64,000 nt of DNA. Source: Lytechinus variegatus. Taxonomy: Eukaryota; Echinodermata; Echinoidea; Temnopleuroida; Toxopneustidae. Below, one piece after another: positions 23,634-35,508 of the stretch; within the stretch, counting starts at the first letter, position 1, and each line of letters starts with the position of its first letter. The DNA is taken from the NCBI RefSeq assembly GCF_018143015.1, contig NC_054741.1, forward strand, positions 40,948,510-41,012,509. Direction: 5' to 3'. Under the pieces are notes generated by a model. It did not search any database, was not told where the DNA came from, and saw only the letters and a program-made list of their open reading frames with translations. Made by a program: the position numbers and the translations under genes.

Positions 23634-25636
23634 TTAGTTTTTAGTTGAAGTTTGGCCCTCGATGGGTGCAGTAGTTGGTGTGCAGCTTTCGTACTGTGAG
23701 GAGCAGCTGTGGGTTGGCTCCTGAATTGTTTCGCTTTAGTTCCGAAGTCAGAAGATAATTGTTTGGGAGCAGTATTTGTGTAACCATTGCTCCAGTTTAG
23801 CGTTAATAAAGACCAAGACTTGAAGGTAATTTTCAATTGAATTGACTTATTTTTAGTGCTGTAGCTCGGTTCCTTCAACTCGGTCCGAACCCGGCTCGTA
23901 AATCTTATCAGAATCATAGCTCGACCCGGAGAGGCCCGGTAACCCGGTCCGGCTAAAATTGATTTATGTCCATGCAAAAGTACAAAGTTTTGACCTACTT
24001 GACTCTTATCTGTGACCGACGTCACCTTCTGACCTTGTTCTCAAAAGACGATACAAACCCCAAAAATATTTAATTCATTGTTTATATCATCCAGTAGTAA
24101 TGTAGAGAGGAATTGAGTTTGAGACCATACAAGGCCAAATCGCAATTCCTCACATCACCAGTGCAGCGGTCCACAGCACAGTCTGCGCACCGCTAGTGAT
24201 TTACTACGAAACATGTGCTTTGAGATGATTTTTGTGTGTGTGTGTGTGTGTGAAATCAAGAGGCAGATTACAAACCACATTGTTTATTATGTTATCATTC
24301 TGGTGACCCAATTTTCAAACAGGCTCTCACAGAGATTGTTTCTGTCTATCATAGGGCAGATTTTTTTTGGAGGGGTGGAGGTGGCAGAAAGAGTTAATTT
24401 CTGAGCGTATTTCATTCTTCATATTTGCTTTGAAGCAATAGAATATTTTAATCAAACTATTTTTTGTGTATGATTTATTTTTATCTGTCTTATTCTAGCC
24501 TTCAGCTACCGGTAATAATATTTTTAATAAAAATATTTTTAATAAAAAAATGAATCAAAATACATTTTTATTTCATATTAAACTTTGACAGTCGGTCCAA
24601 TATCATCCTACTCCCATATCATCCATTTAGTCATCTCTCACGTTTTTTTGTTTTTGTTTTTTTTGCTCTTGTACACATACCCCCCTTCTCTCTCTCTCCC
24701 GGTAACGGCACCCTCCTCTTCTTGTCCGTCTCGTCCACCCTCTTTAATGTATCCTTTAAATGGGAATTAAATTGTTTTGCACCCACTCCCAGCTGAGCTA
24801 TTATTTTTGGATCACCGATTTTGTGGAAAATGTCAACACAACAGGGTTTTGGGGGGAGGGAGGGAGGGCTTTTATGGTTAGCAGAAAAAACTGGTATAAA
24901 AGATATCTCAATAAACCGGACAGATTATTTTACAAAAAGAGAGAGAAATATTCTGCATGTCATCACAGTCATAATATCAAAAGGAAAACTTCTTGAGTTA
25001 TGACCATGCCTAATGGACCAACTGGCCTTTACTTGTAAACAAATTGGACATTCTCACCCAGTGAAACCATTACTCTCAGCCAATCACATGACCAGTCAGA
25101 CGATATCACATGGCAGGTACTGTGTGCATGTGCGCCGTTAGCCGGCTAGCTATATCATCTCGATCCCTCACACACAAGGCCATAACTCAGACAGGAGGTC
25201 CGATCATGATGGGGAAAAAATAAAAAAAGTAGGGATGGTTGGCCTTTGACCTGTCCCCTCGACCATCACACTAGGTGGATGGATTGCTTGTTAAAAATAG
25301 TTTCACAACTTTTATTGTGGTGACAAATGACACCTCAAATATTATCAAACAATCCGGGTTTATTTTCCGGGTTCGAGGGATTCAAAGTGAAACCCGGCCC
25401 GTAAAGCTCCGAGCCGGTCAATGCCAACTCGGCAGGATTCAGCCCGGTAAACAATCCGAGCTACAGCACTACTTATTTTATTTCTATTTGAATTTAAGGT
25501 TGTCAGATGATCGAGAGCAGAGATTGTGAAAACGTGAGTAGACTGAGGATTGAATGCATGTGAAAATGTGTTGAAAACGCAATATAATTTTGTGAAAGAA
25601 CCTGGTGAGAAAAGTTCAAAGGTGATTTCGGTTACA
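23634..25636 (+). mobile_element. 5' LTR of a non-autonomous LTR element, with hAT-like insert
   Basis: An LTR of about 377 bp once the insert at 23854-25471 is removed. It ends GATTTCGGTTACA directly before a primer-binding site. It is about 98% like the LTR at 28011, implying a moderately young element. Confidence 0.75.
23854..25471. mobile_element. hAT-like non-autonomous transposon in 5' LTR
   Basis: The terminal inverted repeats TAGTGCTGTAGCTCGG / CCGAGCTACAGCACTA are perfect over 16 bp. It is flanked by a perfect 8-bp duplication CTTATTTT (23846-23853 and 25472-25479). The other LTR shows the empty site (GACTTATTTTATTTC) at about 29036. The 1.6-kb interior has a CCGGG-rich sub-terminal pair and no transposase. 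Confidence 0.85.
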
Positions 25637-25638
25637 AT

Positions 25639-25656
25639 TGGTGGCAGCGGTGGGAT
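25639..25656 (+). promoter_or_regulatory. primer-binding site, tRNA-Leu type
   Basis: TGGTGGCAGCGGTGGGAT lies two bases after the LTR end and complements a tRNA-Leu 3' end of the form ATCCCACCGCTGCCACCA. This orients the LTR element on the plus strand. Confidence 0.75.
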
Positions 25657-25859
25657 TTCAACACATTTTCCAGCATGAATTCTGTCAGATTATTCAGTTT
25701 TCTATAAGCTCAGATATTGAAGCAAACTTTGTCCTGCTACCGTACTCATGTGCCCTACACATGTCCATTCAAATAGATGCCTATGTGGCTCTGCATAAGT
25801 GAGGAAAGTAAACAATAGACTAGAGCAGGCTGTACACAGTGAGTAGTACAGATACACCT

Positions 25860-26070
25860 GAGCAGAGCAAGTAGTAACTTGTGAGCAATAGCCTCCTCAT
25901 GAGCATTAAGACTCGTGAGCAAGACTCATGAGCAAGACTCATGGGCAAAACCCACAATGGCACATGAGCGTAATCGTGAGCAAGAATCATGAGCAAAATT
26001 TATGAGCCAAACCCACACGAGTAAAACTCACGAGCAATGAAACCATGCTCATAAAATCGTGCTCACGAGC
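25860..26070 (+). repeat. ~13-bp minisatellite ACTCATGAGCAAG
   Basis: About a dozen degenerate units of GAGCAAGACTCATGAGCAAG, partly inverted toward the right (GCTCATAAAATCGTGCTCAC). Lies in the leader region of the LTR element. Confidence 0.7.
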
Positions 26071-26349
26071 AGTAGATCTATACATAGAATAATAACGAGC
26101 GAATGTGTTCCTATACACACTGTAGTAGTTGCATAAGGCTTGCTCAATGATCGTGAAAGTTTAGAATGCATTGAAAATAGATAAGATCTTCAGTTTCCAT
26201 TGAATGAATATTGTTCAGTTATATTTGATCAACTTAGTATAATATTAAAATGAGATCATTTCCAAATTCTATCATCCATAAGCACATATTCTGGAAGTAA
26301 GCTTTGCTATTTGTATTATTTATATACATACCTCATTTCATGTAGAATT

Positions 26350-26499
26350 ATGGCAAAGAGGGATATTGAGAAAGAATTAGATCAACTAAATGAGAAAATC
26401 AGTCAGTGTAGACTAGAAAAAGAGTTGTTGGAATGGGAGAAGACAAAGGCAGAAGAAAACTCTGAGAAAATGGAAGGTGCTGGGGAAAACCTCAGAAAT
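26350..26499 (+). CDS. short coiled-coil ORF with splice-like borders
   Basis: A 50-codon frame starts at ATG 26350 and is almost entirely charged heptad-like helix (KELDQLNEKISQCRLEKELL). It is preceded by ATTTCATGTAG|A, a good acceptor, and followed by AAAT|GTGAGG, an acceptable donor. The borders would give a phase-0 exon. It sits within the LTR element's internal region, so it may be a leader or gag-like segment of that element or a captured host exon. Downstream sequence is T-rich and non-coding. Confidence 0.35.
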
Positions 26500-28010
26500 G
26501 TGAGGAATTCTCCTTTCATTTCCTTCTCCATGTATCTCTCTTTTCTAAACTCTTTTCTAGTCTGCTCTTCTTGTCTATTCCTAACTCAAACTGATACTTT
26601 TTCTTTATCTTCATTCTATTCTGTGAATTTCATTGCTATGTGACCTTTGTATAATTTGTTACCTCAATTCACTTTGCCTTGGTTTTGTCTGATTGGACAG
26701 GATATTTTAACTAATTTATCTGTGTACGACTGTTTACTAGTTTTTGTAAGAAAAATGCAGTTATATTTCACTTGCCTTGTTTTATGCATCATTGCCAGCT
26801 GATAGTCAATCTTGCAGAAGATAATTTTTTTTTATATATAACCTCAGATGCTGTTTATATTTTTTTTGGCAAAATGTATGAGGTGTATTATTATTAAACG
26901 TATTCTTGGATGTGCTAGAATATTGTTTGTTGAAATTTAATGAAATGTATTCACCACTTATTGTTGTCTATAAGTTTTTTCTTATTTTCCTATCTCTCCC
27001 ATTCTCTCTGTGTCCTTCTTCATCCTTACTCTCGTTCTTTTAATTATCTTCTTTTTTGTTTCATTCCATATACTTCTCTCTCCTTTACTTTTCAACTCAT
27101 GTTTTCTCTATGTATACTATTTTTATATTATGTTATCTTTAACTTTGTTTACATTTTATGTACTTGACAGAGTTGAATTTATTGGCTGAAATGTGACAAT
27201 ATCGCGTTATGTTATGCATTTATCCGATATGTTTTTATTTTTATATGTGTGTGATGATGTTTTCATGCATTTATTAAGCAATATCTCATTTAAAACTCAT
27301 GTCTTTTGCTTGGAGCTTACATTCCAAGAGAGTGCCTTGAAGAAACAGTATTCCTCATACATGTACCTCAGTACTGCCAGTACTAGTGTTACTTATGTTG
27401 AGATATATTTGTGTATTTTATATTGTGTATGTTTTTTTTAGAAGCTAGTTTTATATGGAGTTATTTCATGAAGAGTTTGGTCTTTACTAAGAGTACTGTT
27501 TTATGTGATTGATTCCTTTGCCAAATTTTACTTTGCTTAATTTTACTTTGCTTTTACAGTTCTGTTGTTTATGCTTGATGACAGTCTTAATTGATTTCTA
27601 TGCTTAGGTTTTGCTTACTTATGTTTTGAAGTTCAGAGATAGGAATTGATAGATCTGATTGATACATTCCATTGTATGTTGTACATGTGTTAGGCAATTG
27701 CTAGCCTCTTAGTTTTATTTTCAAAGTTTATTTTGCACCTTCAATCTACAGTTTTTTTTATTTTCGTTAACTAGGAAACGAGGATATTTCAATCTAAGCA
27801 GGGGGTAATGTAACAAAACTGCCTTTTTAGAGTCTGGTAGTAGACTACCTCTGTTATCTTCTTTCTCTCCCTCTCTCCTACTATCCCCATCTTCCCTATG
27901 CACAGTAGTGCAGTCTCTGTATACACTACATGTGTGTATCTTGTGTAAGAGTGCCTTGTGCACTCATGTGTTTAGGGATTCCCCTACAGTCTTGCACTTG
28001 TAGGAGGGGG

Positions 28011-29201
28011 TTACTTTTTAGTCGAAGTTTGGCCCTCGATGGGTGCAGTAGTTGGTGTGCAGCTCTCGTACTGTGAGGAGCAGCTGTGGGTTGGCTCCTG
28101 AATTGTTTCGCTTTAGTTCCGAAGTCAGAAGATAACTGTTTGGGAGCAGTATTTGTGTAACCATTGCTCCAGTTTAGCGTTAATAGGGACAGTGATTTTC
28201 CGTTTCAAAAAATCGCCTTTTCCGTTTCAGAAAATCTCAAATTCCGTTTCAGCATGTCAGAAAACGGAAATTCCGTTTCCCCATAGACTTTGTACACACG
28301 GAAAAGTGGCAATTCCGTTTCCACATTGAATAGCAAAATTACATGTACACTCGCACTGGTCAAATTTGTATCTGCTACTGTACCAACAACACAATAGAAT
28401 CCGTCCTAATCGCATCTATGCGGGTGTATATAAAATTTGTACAAAGAGATTTAGCATGCATACATCCTCACCTTTCACATTATTAGCATTATTTCACGGT
28501 GAAATGATATTTCATCGATAATTTTTGGGGTTTTTTGACATCGTTATCATCAGTCAACGGTGTTTGCAAATCCGCCATCTTGGATTTTAAGACCACGATA
28601 TCGTGCTGTTACATCTTCAAACGTAGAGGGCAGCAACACACGACCGTGTAGTTGGAATGATATGATATGTGTACAGTGCAGTGAAGCTCAACCCGGCCAG
28701 CCGGGCCGGGTACGGTGCGGGGGTACAATCAAGTGTGCTGATATCGAGTGAAGTCGCGATGTGTGAATTGTCATGATTGTTGCGAAGTGAGATCGTGTTT
28801 TCTGGGGTTTTGTGGCCATTAAATATTCTCATTTTGTTGTGATTTTGGAGTAATTTGTGTTGCTATTCTGTGTATTTTGAGGGAAAATACGTTTTCCGTG
28901 ATTTTCCGTTTGAAATGCCACTTTCCTTTTCAAAAGGCCCTTTCCGTGAATTCCGTCCGTTTTCCGCGATCGCGGAAAATCACTGCCCCTACGTTAATAA
29001 AGACCAAGACTTGAAGGTAATTTTCAATTGAATTGACTTATTTTATTTCTATTTGAATTTAAGGTTGTCAGATGATCGAGAGCAGAGATTGTGAAAACGT
29101 GAGTAGACTGACGATTGAGTGCATGTGAAAATGTGTTGAAAACGCAATATATTTTTGTGAAAGAACCTGGTGAGAAAAGTTCAAAGGTGATTTCGGTTAC
29201 A
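28011..29201 (+). mobile_element. 3' LTR of the non-autonomous LTR element, with hAT-like insert
   Basis: Begins after AGGAGGGGG and ends GATTTCGGTTACA. Without the 28185-28990 insert it is about 377 bp and matches the 23634 LTR across its length. Contains AATAAAGACC, a plausible polyadenylation signal. Confidence 0.75.
28185..28990. mobile_element. hAT-like non-autonomous transposon in 3' LTR
   Basis: Ends AGGGACAGTGATTTTCCG and CGGAAAATCACTGCCCCT are inverted with one mismatch. Flanks GCGTTAAT and ACGTTAAT form an 8-bp duplication with one change. The intact sequence in the other LTR near 23799 shows the empty site. Interior GTTTCCGTTTCAG-type repeats occur near both ends. No transposase. 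Confidence 0.8.
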
Positions 29202-31089
29202 GTATTTTGACGTAAGACATAATATTCATATTGAATGATTAATGCAGCAGTAAATCTAAATTCCAACATGTGATGAAGTTGTTTGGTTGAGTCTGATAAT
29301 CAACTCAGTGCTAAGTTCCAAAACCCAAAAATTAAAAATTTCTTAATAGATTTGCTATTAACCCTTTTATTTAAGGGCAAATTTGATCAGATTTTCTTCG
29401 GAACATTGGTAACACTGGCATTTTCTTTCTTTGCTACACACATTCAACAAAATTAATGTCTCTAAAATTCATTTACAAATATAAATGAACTATATTTAGT
29501 ATGTTCGCCAATTCATATGTTAAACTTTATCTCTGTGTGATTAACAAAATACTAATGTAGTGTGATCGTAATAAACAAGCATTGGTAAAATGATTTTACA
29601 GACTGTCTCACTCTTTTTATCACCCCCCCTTTCTCTCACTCTCACTTCTTTTCGACATCCTGCCATACTTATATATGATTGAGCAACCTTTAATTTAAAA
29701 AGTACAAACGACCGCAGTCTAATGTACATTGTAAGGTACATGTGCAATGTACTTACATATTTATTTCTGACCCAATACATGTAATCATAACATTTCTATA
29801 TCACATTGCCTCTTGACTGCTTACTGAATACACCGTGTTCTAATACATTTTTCCATTTTATAGTTAGATTTGGATTTCACTCTGTAATGATTATTGAAGT
29901 TCTTCCTCCAGTTCAACCCAAGATGCTTAACTGAATTGAACCTCCTATCTATATTGAAAGAGAAGTCTGCTATGAATCAGTTGTCTAAAAATATTTCATC
30001 AATAAACTGCTTGGCTTTCAGTGTGAATAGGCAGTCTAGCTGTACATACAAGATTGTCACCCCCTCCCCCCCACACACTTTGATGAAGAAAAATGACTCC
30101 TACCCCCTCTGCTGCCATGGGTAATTGCTGCTAGTTTGAATAACACGGTTACAATAACATGAGAAACAATAAATACCTTCTGAAGTTTGTAGTTCCAACT
30201 GTGTAATTCAATATTCTGAAATCATAGACCAGCATACAATGACTAGATGAATAAGTACATCAAATTTTGAAAAGGCATATGGAGTTACTTTTGTATACTT
30301 TTGGGTAGGAACATAGATATACTGAATTATAGGAAGTAATACGACAACATGTAGATATCGCATATAATCATAACACTGTCAGCAATTTGATAATTAAAGT
30401 TCTGTTTCTTTTGAAAGAAATTGAGTTCCGGTATAAACTTTTTAATTTCAAATAATATTGTTAAAAAACAGGAAAATACAAAATTCAAAACTTAAGGATA
30501 TTTTGGAAAATCCGGTCCTTATTGCTGATCATGGTGTGTGTCCTTATTGCTGATCATGGTGTGTGTGAAGGATTCTAGGATTAGCCAGCCTGTAGATGCT
30601 AGTGTTGAATCTCTAAACCCACACTCACCCAGACTCACAGAGGAAGAGGTGAAAACCTAACCTTCCCAAACCAAGGTTAAAATATGTTCTGCCCAGGGTA
30701 TCTTGCTCAAAATGCTCACTCCAACACACACCTCAATTTCTAACCAATAATCTCACTGCCTGTCCCCATCGCAAAGCAACAGAAAACAATTTCATTGCAT
30801 TCCTTGGGGGGGGACATAATTACTGTGAACTATTGCCTAACTATGCAGCGACCACATTTTGTGTCAGCTCTGCAGTGTAGCAGAAAGGAGAAGAATTAAG
30901 CTAAAAGAATAGTGTGCAAGCTCCTTACAATGCAGCAGCCCGTTTTGCATGCAAGCTCCCTACACTACAGCACCTGAGGAATGTAAGCAGCTGTTTAAAC
31001 ATTATATGCAATAAAAGAGTAAGATTAGGACAAAAAATTCATCACAAGTCCTGAAAAAAATCAACCCATGTCCAAGGTGACTATCGGAC
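29202..31089. other. no gene recognised
   Basis: AT-rich DNA. A 29-bp direct duplication (TTATTGCTGATCATGGTGTG) lies at 30519-30568, and CACCCCCTCCCCCC near 30058. No exon, RNA gene or defined transposon end was found. Confidence 0.3.
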
Positions 31090-31091
31090 CA

Positions 31092-31385
31092 TTAAGAGGC
31101 GAAGTAAGCCCAGTCCTCGCTAGTACCAGCTGCAACTAAGGTGGGCCTCTTGACCTTCTCTATCTTGGCAGCAGACCCTGTCTCAGCAAGGCATGAATTG
31201 TGAAGTGGGTCGTGAGCAGAGCAGCAACAATAGAGGCATCCAGATCTGGCGTGGCGTAGTCGCAGCCTAGAATTGGACAGGATACGGTAGGCATGGTGGT
31301 AGCTAGGCGGGTTTGAACACAAAAGCTGTGAACATAATGGGTTCCTGTACCGTTTGTCTCTATCCAGTAGATGCTGATTCAGCAA
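31092..31385 (-). mobile_element. gag-like retroelement fossil fragment
   Basis: The minus-strand frame contains KVKRPTLVAAGTSEDWAYF, which I recognise from recall as a block near the N-terminus of invertebrate Ty3/Gypsy-type gag proteins. Only this short part remains and no LTR borders it. It is broken and old. Confidence 0.45.
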
Positions 31386-31517
31386 TGTTCACAGCTGTGG
31401 AAAGAGCAGAACAGTAGAAGTAGGTTTTAGAATCCTCTATATGCTGATTGAATGACCATGACCATGCTGATTGAATGACAAGATGAGCACAGCTTGCTTG
31501 AGGAGACTCTGTTTTTT

Positions 31518-32905
31518 GTCTCACCTGTGAAGCAGAGTGAGACTATAGGCGCCGCTTTTCCGACAGGGGCTGCATCAACACCAAATCTTAACCGAAGGTT
31601 AAGTTTTTGAAATGACAGCATAACTTAGAAAGTATATGGACCTAGTTCATGAAACTTGGCCATAACCTTAATCAAGTATTACTGAACATTTTGCCTGAGT
31701 TTTATGTCACATGACCAAGGTCAAAGGTCATTTAGGGTCAATGAACTTAGACCATGTTGGGGGAATCAACATCAAAATCTTAACCAAAGGCTAAGTTTTT
31801 GAAATGTCATCATAACTTAGAAAATATATGGAGCTAGTTCATGAAACTTTGACATAAGGTTAATCAGGTATTGGTGAACATCCTGCCTGAGTTTTGAGTC
31901 ACATGACCAATGTCAAAGGTCCTTTAGGGTCAATGGACTTTGGCCAAATTGGGGTATTTCTTGAAATACCATCATAACTTTAAACGTTTATGGATCTGAT
32001 TCATGAAATTTGGACATAAAAGTAATAAAGTATCACTGCACATCCTGTGCGAAATTCAGGTCACATTATCAAGGTCAAAGGTCATTTAAGGTCAATTAAC
32101 TTTGACCAAGTTTGGGGTATTTGTTGAATTACCATCATAACTTTGAAAGTTTATTGGTCTAGTTCATTAAACTTGGACATAGAGTAATCAAGTATCACTG
32201 AACATCCTGTATAAATTTCAGGTCACATGACCAAGGTCAAAGGTCAATGAACTTTGGCCCTATAGTAAGAGTAATAAAGTATCACTGAACATCCTGTGCA
32301 AATTTTTGGTCACATGACCAAGGTCAAATGTCAATGAACTTTGGCCATGTTGGGGGTATCTGTTGAATTAACATCATAACTTTAAAAGTTTATGGATCTG
32401 ATTCATGAGACTTAGACGTAAGAATAATGAAGTATCACTGAACATCCTGTGCAAGTTTCAGGTCACATGATCAAGGTCAAAGGTCATTTAAGGTCAATGA
32501 AATTTAGCCATGTTGGGGGTATTAGTTGAATAACCATCATAACTCTGAAAGCGTATGGATCTAGTTCAGAAAACTTGTACATAGAGTAATCAAGTATCAT
32601 TGAACATCTCATGTGAGTTTCAGGTCACATGACTAAAGTCAAAGGTTATTTAAGGTCATTGAACTTTGGCCATTTTGGAGGTTATTATTAGATTGCTGTC
32701 ATAACTTTCAAAGTTTATAGATCTAGTTTGTAAAATGTGGATATAGGGGTAATCAAGTATCACTGACAAGTCGTAGGTTGTATGATCAAGGTCAAATGTT
32801 ATTTAATCTCAGTGAAAATATTATTGTATCATTATATGAATGGTGTTTTTTGTGAATAATTATTTGACATTAGTTTTCAAAGTCAGCACTGCTGCTATAT
32901 TGATC
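31518..32905 (+). mobile_element. GTCTCAC-family DNA transposon, long copy
   Basis: Starts GTCTCACCTGTGAAGCAGAG, then TATAGGCGCCGCTTTTCCGA. About eight ~165-bp modules follow, and it approaches the distal end (AAAGTCAGCACTGCTGCTAT) but lacks the terminal GATGCAGGTGAGAC. Four modules contain an exact AAGGTCAAAGGTCA. Serves as the uninterrupted reference for the nested copy at 41078-53535. Confidence 0.75.
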
Positions 32906-33169
32906 ATTGATGATTGCTCATTGATCATTAGCCACTTCCTTTCATGATGTTTTACAATGATAGAGTGAGCATATTTATCACAAAGGATACTAGAAGCAGG
33001 ATCAGTAGATGAAAACCTCACGAAATGCTGAAGCACTCGATGTCACATTACCAGTTGATGGACGTCCGGTCGTAGTCGATGGATAAGACTTGGGTTTTCC
33101 CGTCCAATGCAAATTATTGATGTCTGTTGCTTGCCGATTGAGGTGGGGGGACGTACATGTGCCCCCGTC

Positions 33170-33365
33170 CCTGTAGTTATGCCACTGAAGAAAGTTATTA
33201 GAATTTGATTTATTTATTTGTAACATCATAGACGAGCAGCTGCCCCATATGTTACCTAGCTCATTGAATGAATAAATTTCAATGTTTTAAAGGTTCATGA
33301 TGACTAAATTTTTTTTTTCATTCAGTAGCAGGGATGAAATAATTTGTTGACATACTGAAGCAGTG
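33170..33365. mobile_element. fragment of AAGGGGAAGTTCACCC MITE family
   Basis: Shares 'aagaaagttattagaatt', 'gacgagcagctgccccat' and 'ggttcatgatgactaaattt' with the full copy at 39965-40460 but has neither end. A minus-strand 75-codon frame just upstream is repeat-derived. Confidence 0.6.
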
Positions 33366-33369
33366 TTGG

Positions 33370-33490
33370 CACATTTTAAACGGCGTGTTTTAAAACATGT
33401 TTTAAAATGCGTATTAAAACACCCGTTTTATAAGATGTTTTAAAACATCTTTTTTTTTTTACAAAAAAAGATGTTTTAAAACATCTTATG
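33370..33490. repeat. palindromic TTTTAAAACA cluster
   Basis: GATGTTTTAAAACATC, itself a perfect palindrome, occurs twice (33434-33449 and 33470-33485) in a larger inverted repeat around a T10/A7 loop. Related TGTTTTAAAACATG lies at 33392. Strong cruciform potential. Confidence 0.7.
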
Positions 33491-33931
33491 GACTTATGTG
33501 TTGTAAATTTGCATGGGTGTGATTTTAGATGATTCTTTTGTATTATTTTCTTCTAACTTACTAAAACTCTTTCTCAAAACCACTCTTTTTCTCCTCCCCC
33601 CCCTTTATTCTCCCTTTCTCTATTGCTTTGTTCCTTTCCTCCCTCTTCAGTTGTGCACATCAATCCATATTAAGAATATTCACATTTTAACTAACAATTT
33701 TTAGTGTTGTGCTCATTTTTTTTGACAGGGAAAGAAACACTATTTAAAATAAGCTCAAATACATATAATTGCAGTACTTGAATGAAATAGAAGTGTTCCA
33801 CAAGCATAATAATATAGACTGTAAAACTGACATCGGACTCTTGAGGTACACACAAAAGCAGGTAAACTTTTTGCGCTTTGTATTGATGAAGAAATGCACT
33901 AAACAGTATAAGATAATCAGCGAGCAAAACT

Positions 33932-34374
33932 TAAATGACAAGTCCACCCCAAGAAAAATTCAGATTGAGTAAAAAGAGAAAAATGCAGTTAGCAAAATTT
34001 CATCAATATTGGATGCAAAATAAGAAAGTTATGATATTTCAAACTTTCATTTAATTGCGCAAGACATTTATATGCACATCCTGGTCGGTATGCAGATAAG
34101 GGGAATGATGACATCACTCACTATTTCTTTGTATTTCATTATCTTCTCATTGTCATGTGAAATAAAGTTGGTCATTATTTTCAACTCTAAAAATTGAAAT
34201 ATTGCACTTTTAAATTCAAACAATAAAAAACAAAATAGTTGAGTGAGGGACATCATCGACTCTCTCATTTGCATATCACTGAGTTGTCGATTTCGATGAA
34301 ATTTTCAGCATTATGCTTGTTTGATTTTTCTACATTGATTCAATCAACATTTTTCTGGGGTGGAGTTGACCTTT
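33932..34374. mobile_element. MITE, AAAGGTCAAGTCCACCCC family
   Basis: Inverted ends ATGACAAGTCCACCCC and GGGGTGGAGTTGACCTTT, with the conserved inner strings 'gatgacatcactcactattt' and 'gatgaaattttcagcattat'. Non-coding. Confidence 0.75.
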
Positions 34375-35460
34375 AATCCTAACATTGTAATCCCAGGGGA
34401 CCTTAATGGCCCCCTCAAAACTTTATATGAAAATCCATAAACATGACAGGGCCATGCCAGATTATTCAAGACTACTTTTGGGGTGCATGCATGGGTATTC
34501 GGTTATGATATTACACAACAAATGCATGTCAGACCCCGAATTGCTCAAAAGCACAATTTTATGTATAAAGCAAACGGGCAGTTCTACGGGGTGCCAGGTA
34601 AAAATGGCAGAGGTAATAATGGCAGAGGTAATAATGGCAGAGGTATAAATGGCAGAGGTAATAATGGCAGAGGTAATAATGGCAGAGGTAAAAATGGCAA
34701 AGGTAAAAATGGCAGAGGTAAAAATGGCAGAGGTAAAAATGGCAGAGGTAAAAATGGCAGAGGTAATAATGGCAGAGGTAAAAATGGCAGAGGTAAAAAT
34801 GGCAGAGTTAAAAATGGCAGAGGTAAAAATGGCAGAGGTAATAATGGCAGAGGTAAAGATGATAAAGATAGGCTACATTATAATAACTATCATCCATGAC
34901 CGGACTCTTGTCGACGAAATGGGCTATAAAAACTGATTAAATATTATGTTGTTTTTCGTCATTTAAGATCTATACTCTGTCATTTATATGACTAATCTCA
35001 AGCATTTTCTTGCCAAAATGATTTCAATTAGTGACTGCATGATGAAAGGATCGTAAGCAGAACAACGCTTTACATACAAACCCAATGATTTTTTTTATGT
35101 AAACACCAATATGTGCAGCCACTAACCCTCTGAAACGAACAAGTTCGGGTCTACTTCGAACTACTTTCATAATTTAACCTGGATAAAAAAATAACTGAAC
35201 ATTCTGTAATAATTTTTTATTTTTTTATTTCCACATCATGATGGATCATGATGAATAGATATTGATGTCACTGGCAGATCCATGTTGCACGGCTGGCCCG
35301 TGCCCCCCCCCCTCTTGAGAGGTACAATTAAAATCTTAGCAAATTTGCTAACTCAAGTGTGCCCCCTTTTTAAAGCGAGACCCTTCTCTGCCTGCTAATT
35401 ATTTTTGTGGAAGAGTTAGTAGGCGAAAAACTTTTTTGCGTGTCATTTTTCAGGAAAAAT

Positions 35461-35508
35461 GATGGTGATGATGCTTTAACGATGTCACGTTAAAGCATCA
35501 TCACCATC
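35461..35508. repeat. perfect 21-bp hairpin
   Basis: GATGGTGATGATGCTTTAACG is followed by a 6-nt loop (ATGTCA) and its exact reverse complement, then CATCAT-type trinucleotide repeats. Probably a small palindrome beside a microsatellite. Confidence 0.85.

Larger units (their letters stand above)
25637..28010 (+). mobile_element. internal region of non-autonomous LTR element
   Basis: About 2.4 kb between the two LTRs with no recognisable pol, so it would have relied on another element for mobility. It contains the ACTCATGAGCAAG minisatellite, a coiled-coil ORF and long T-rich stretches. It ends in the purine tract AGGAGGGGG at 28002-28010 before the second LTR. Treated as a fossil. No flanking target duplication was identified. 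Confidence 0.6.

Noticed and set aside
33002-33229. 75-codon minus-strand ORF as a host exon
   Set aside because: Contains the dispersed 'agttatgccactg..gggacggggg' repeat sequence and has no clear splice sites.
34590-34860. CRISPR-like regular repeat array
   Set aside because: The units are contiguous 15-mers with no spacers, in an animal genome.
34483-34899. 138-codon NGRGKNGRG repeat protein
   Set aside because: It is the 15-bp terminal array of the fold-back element; the inverted array at 37523-37708 gives the same peptide on the other strand.
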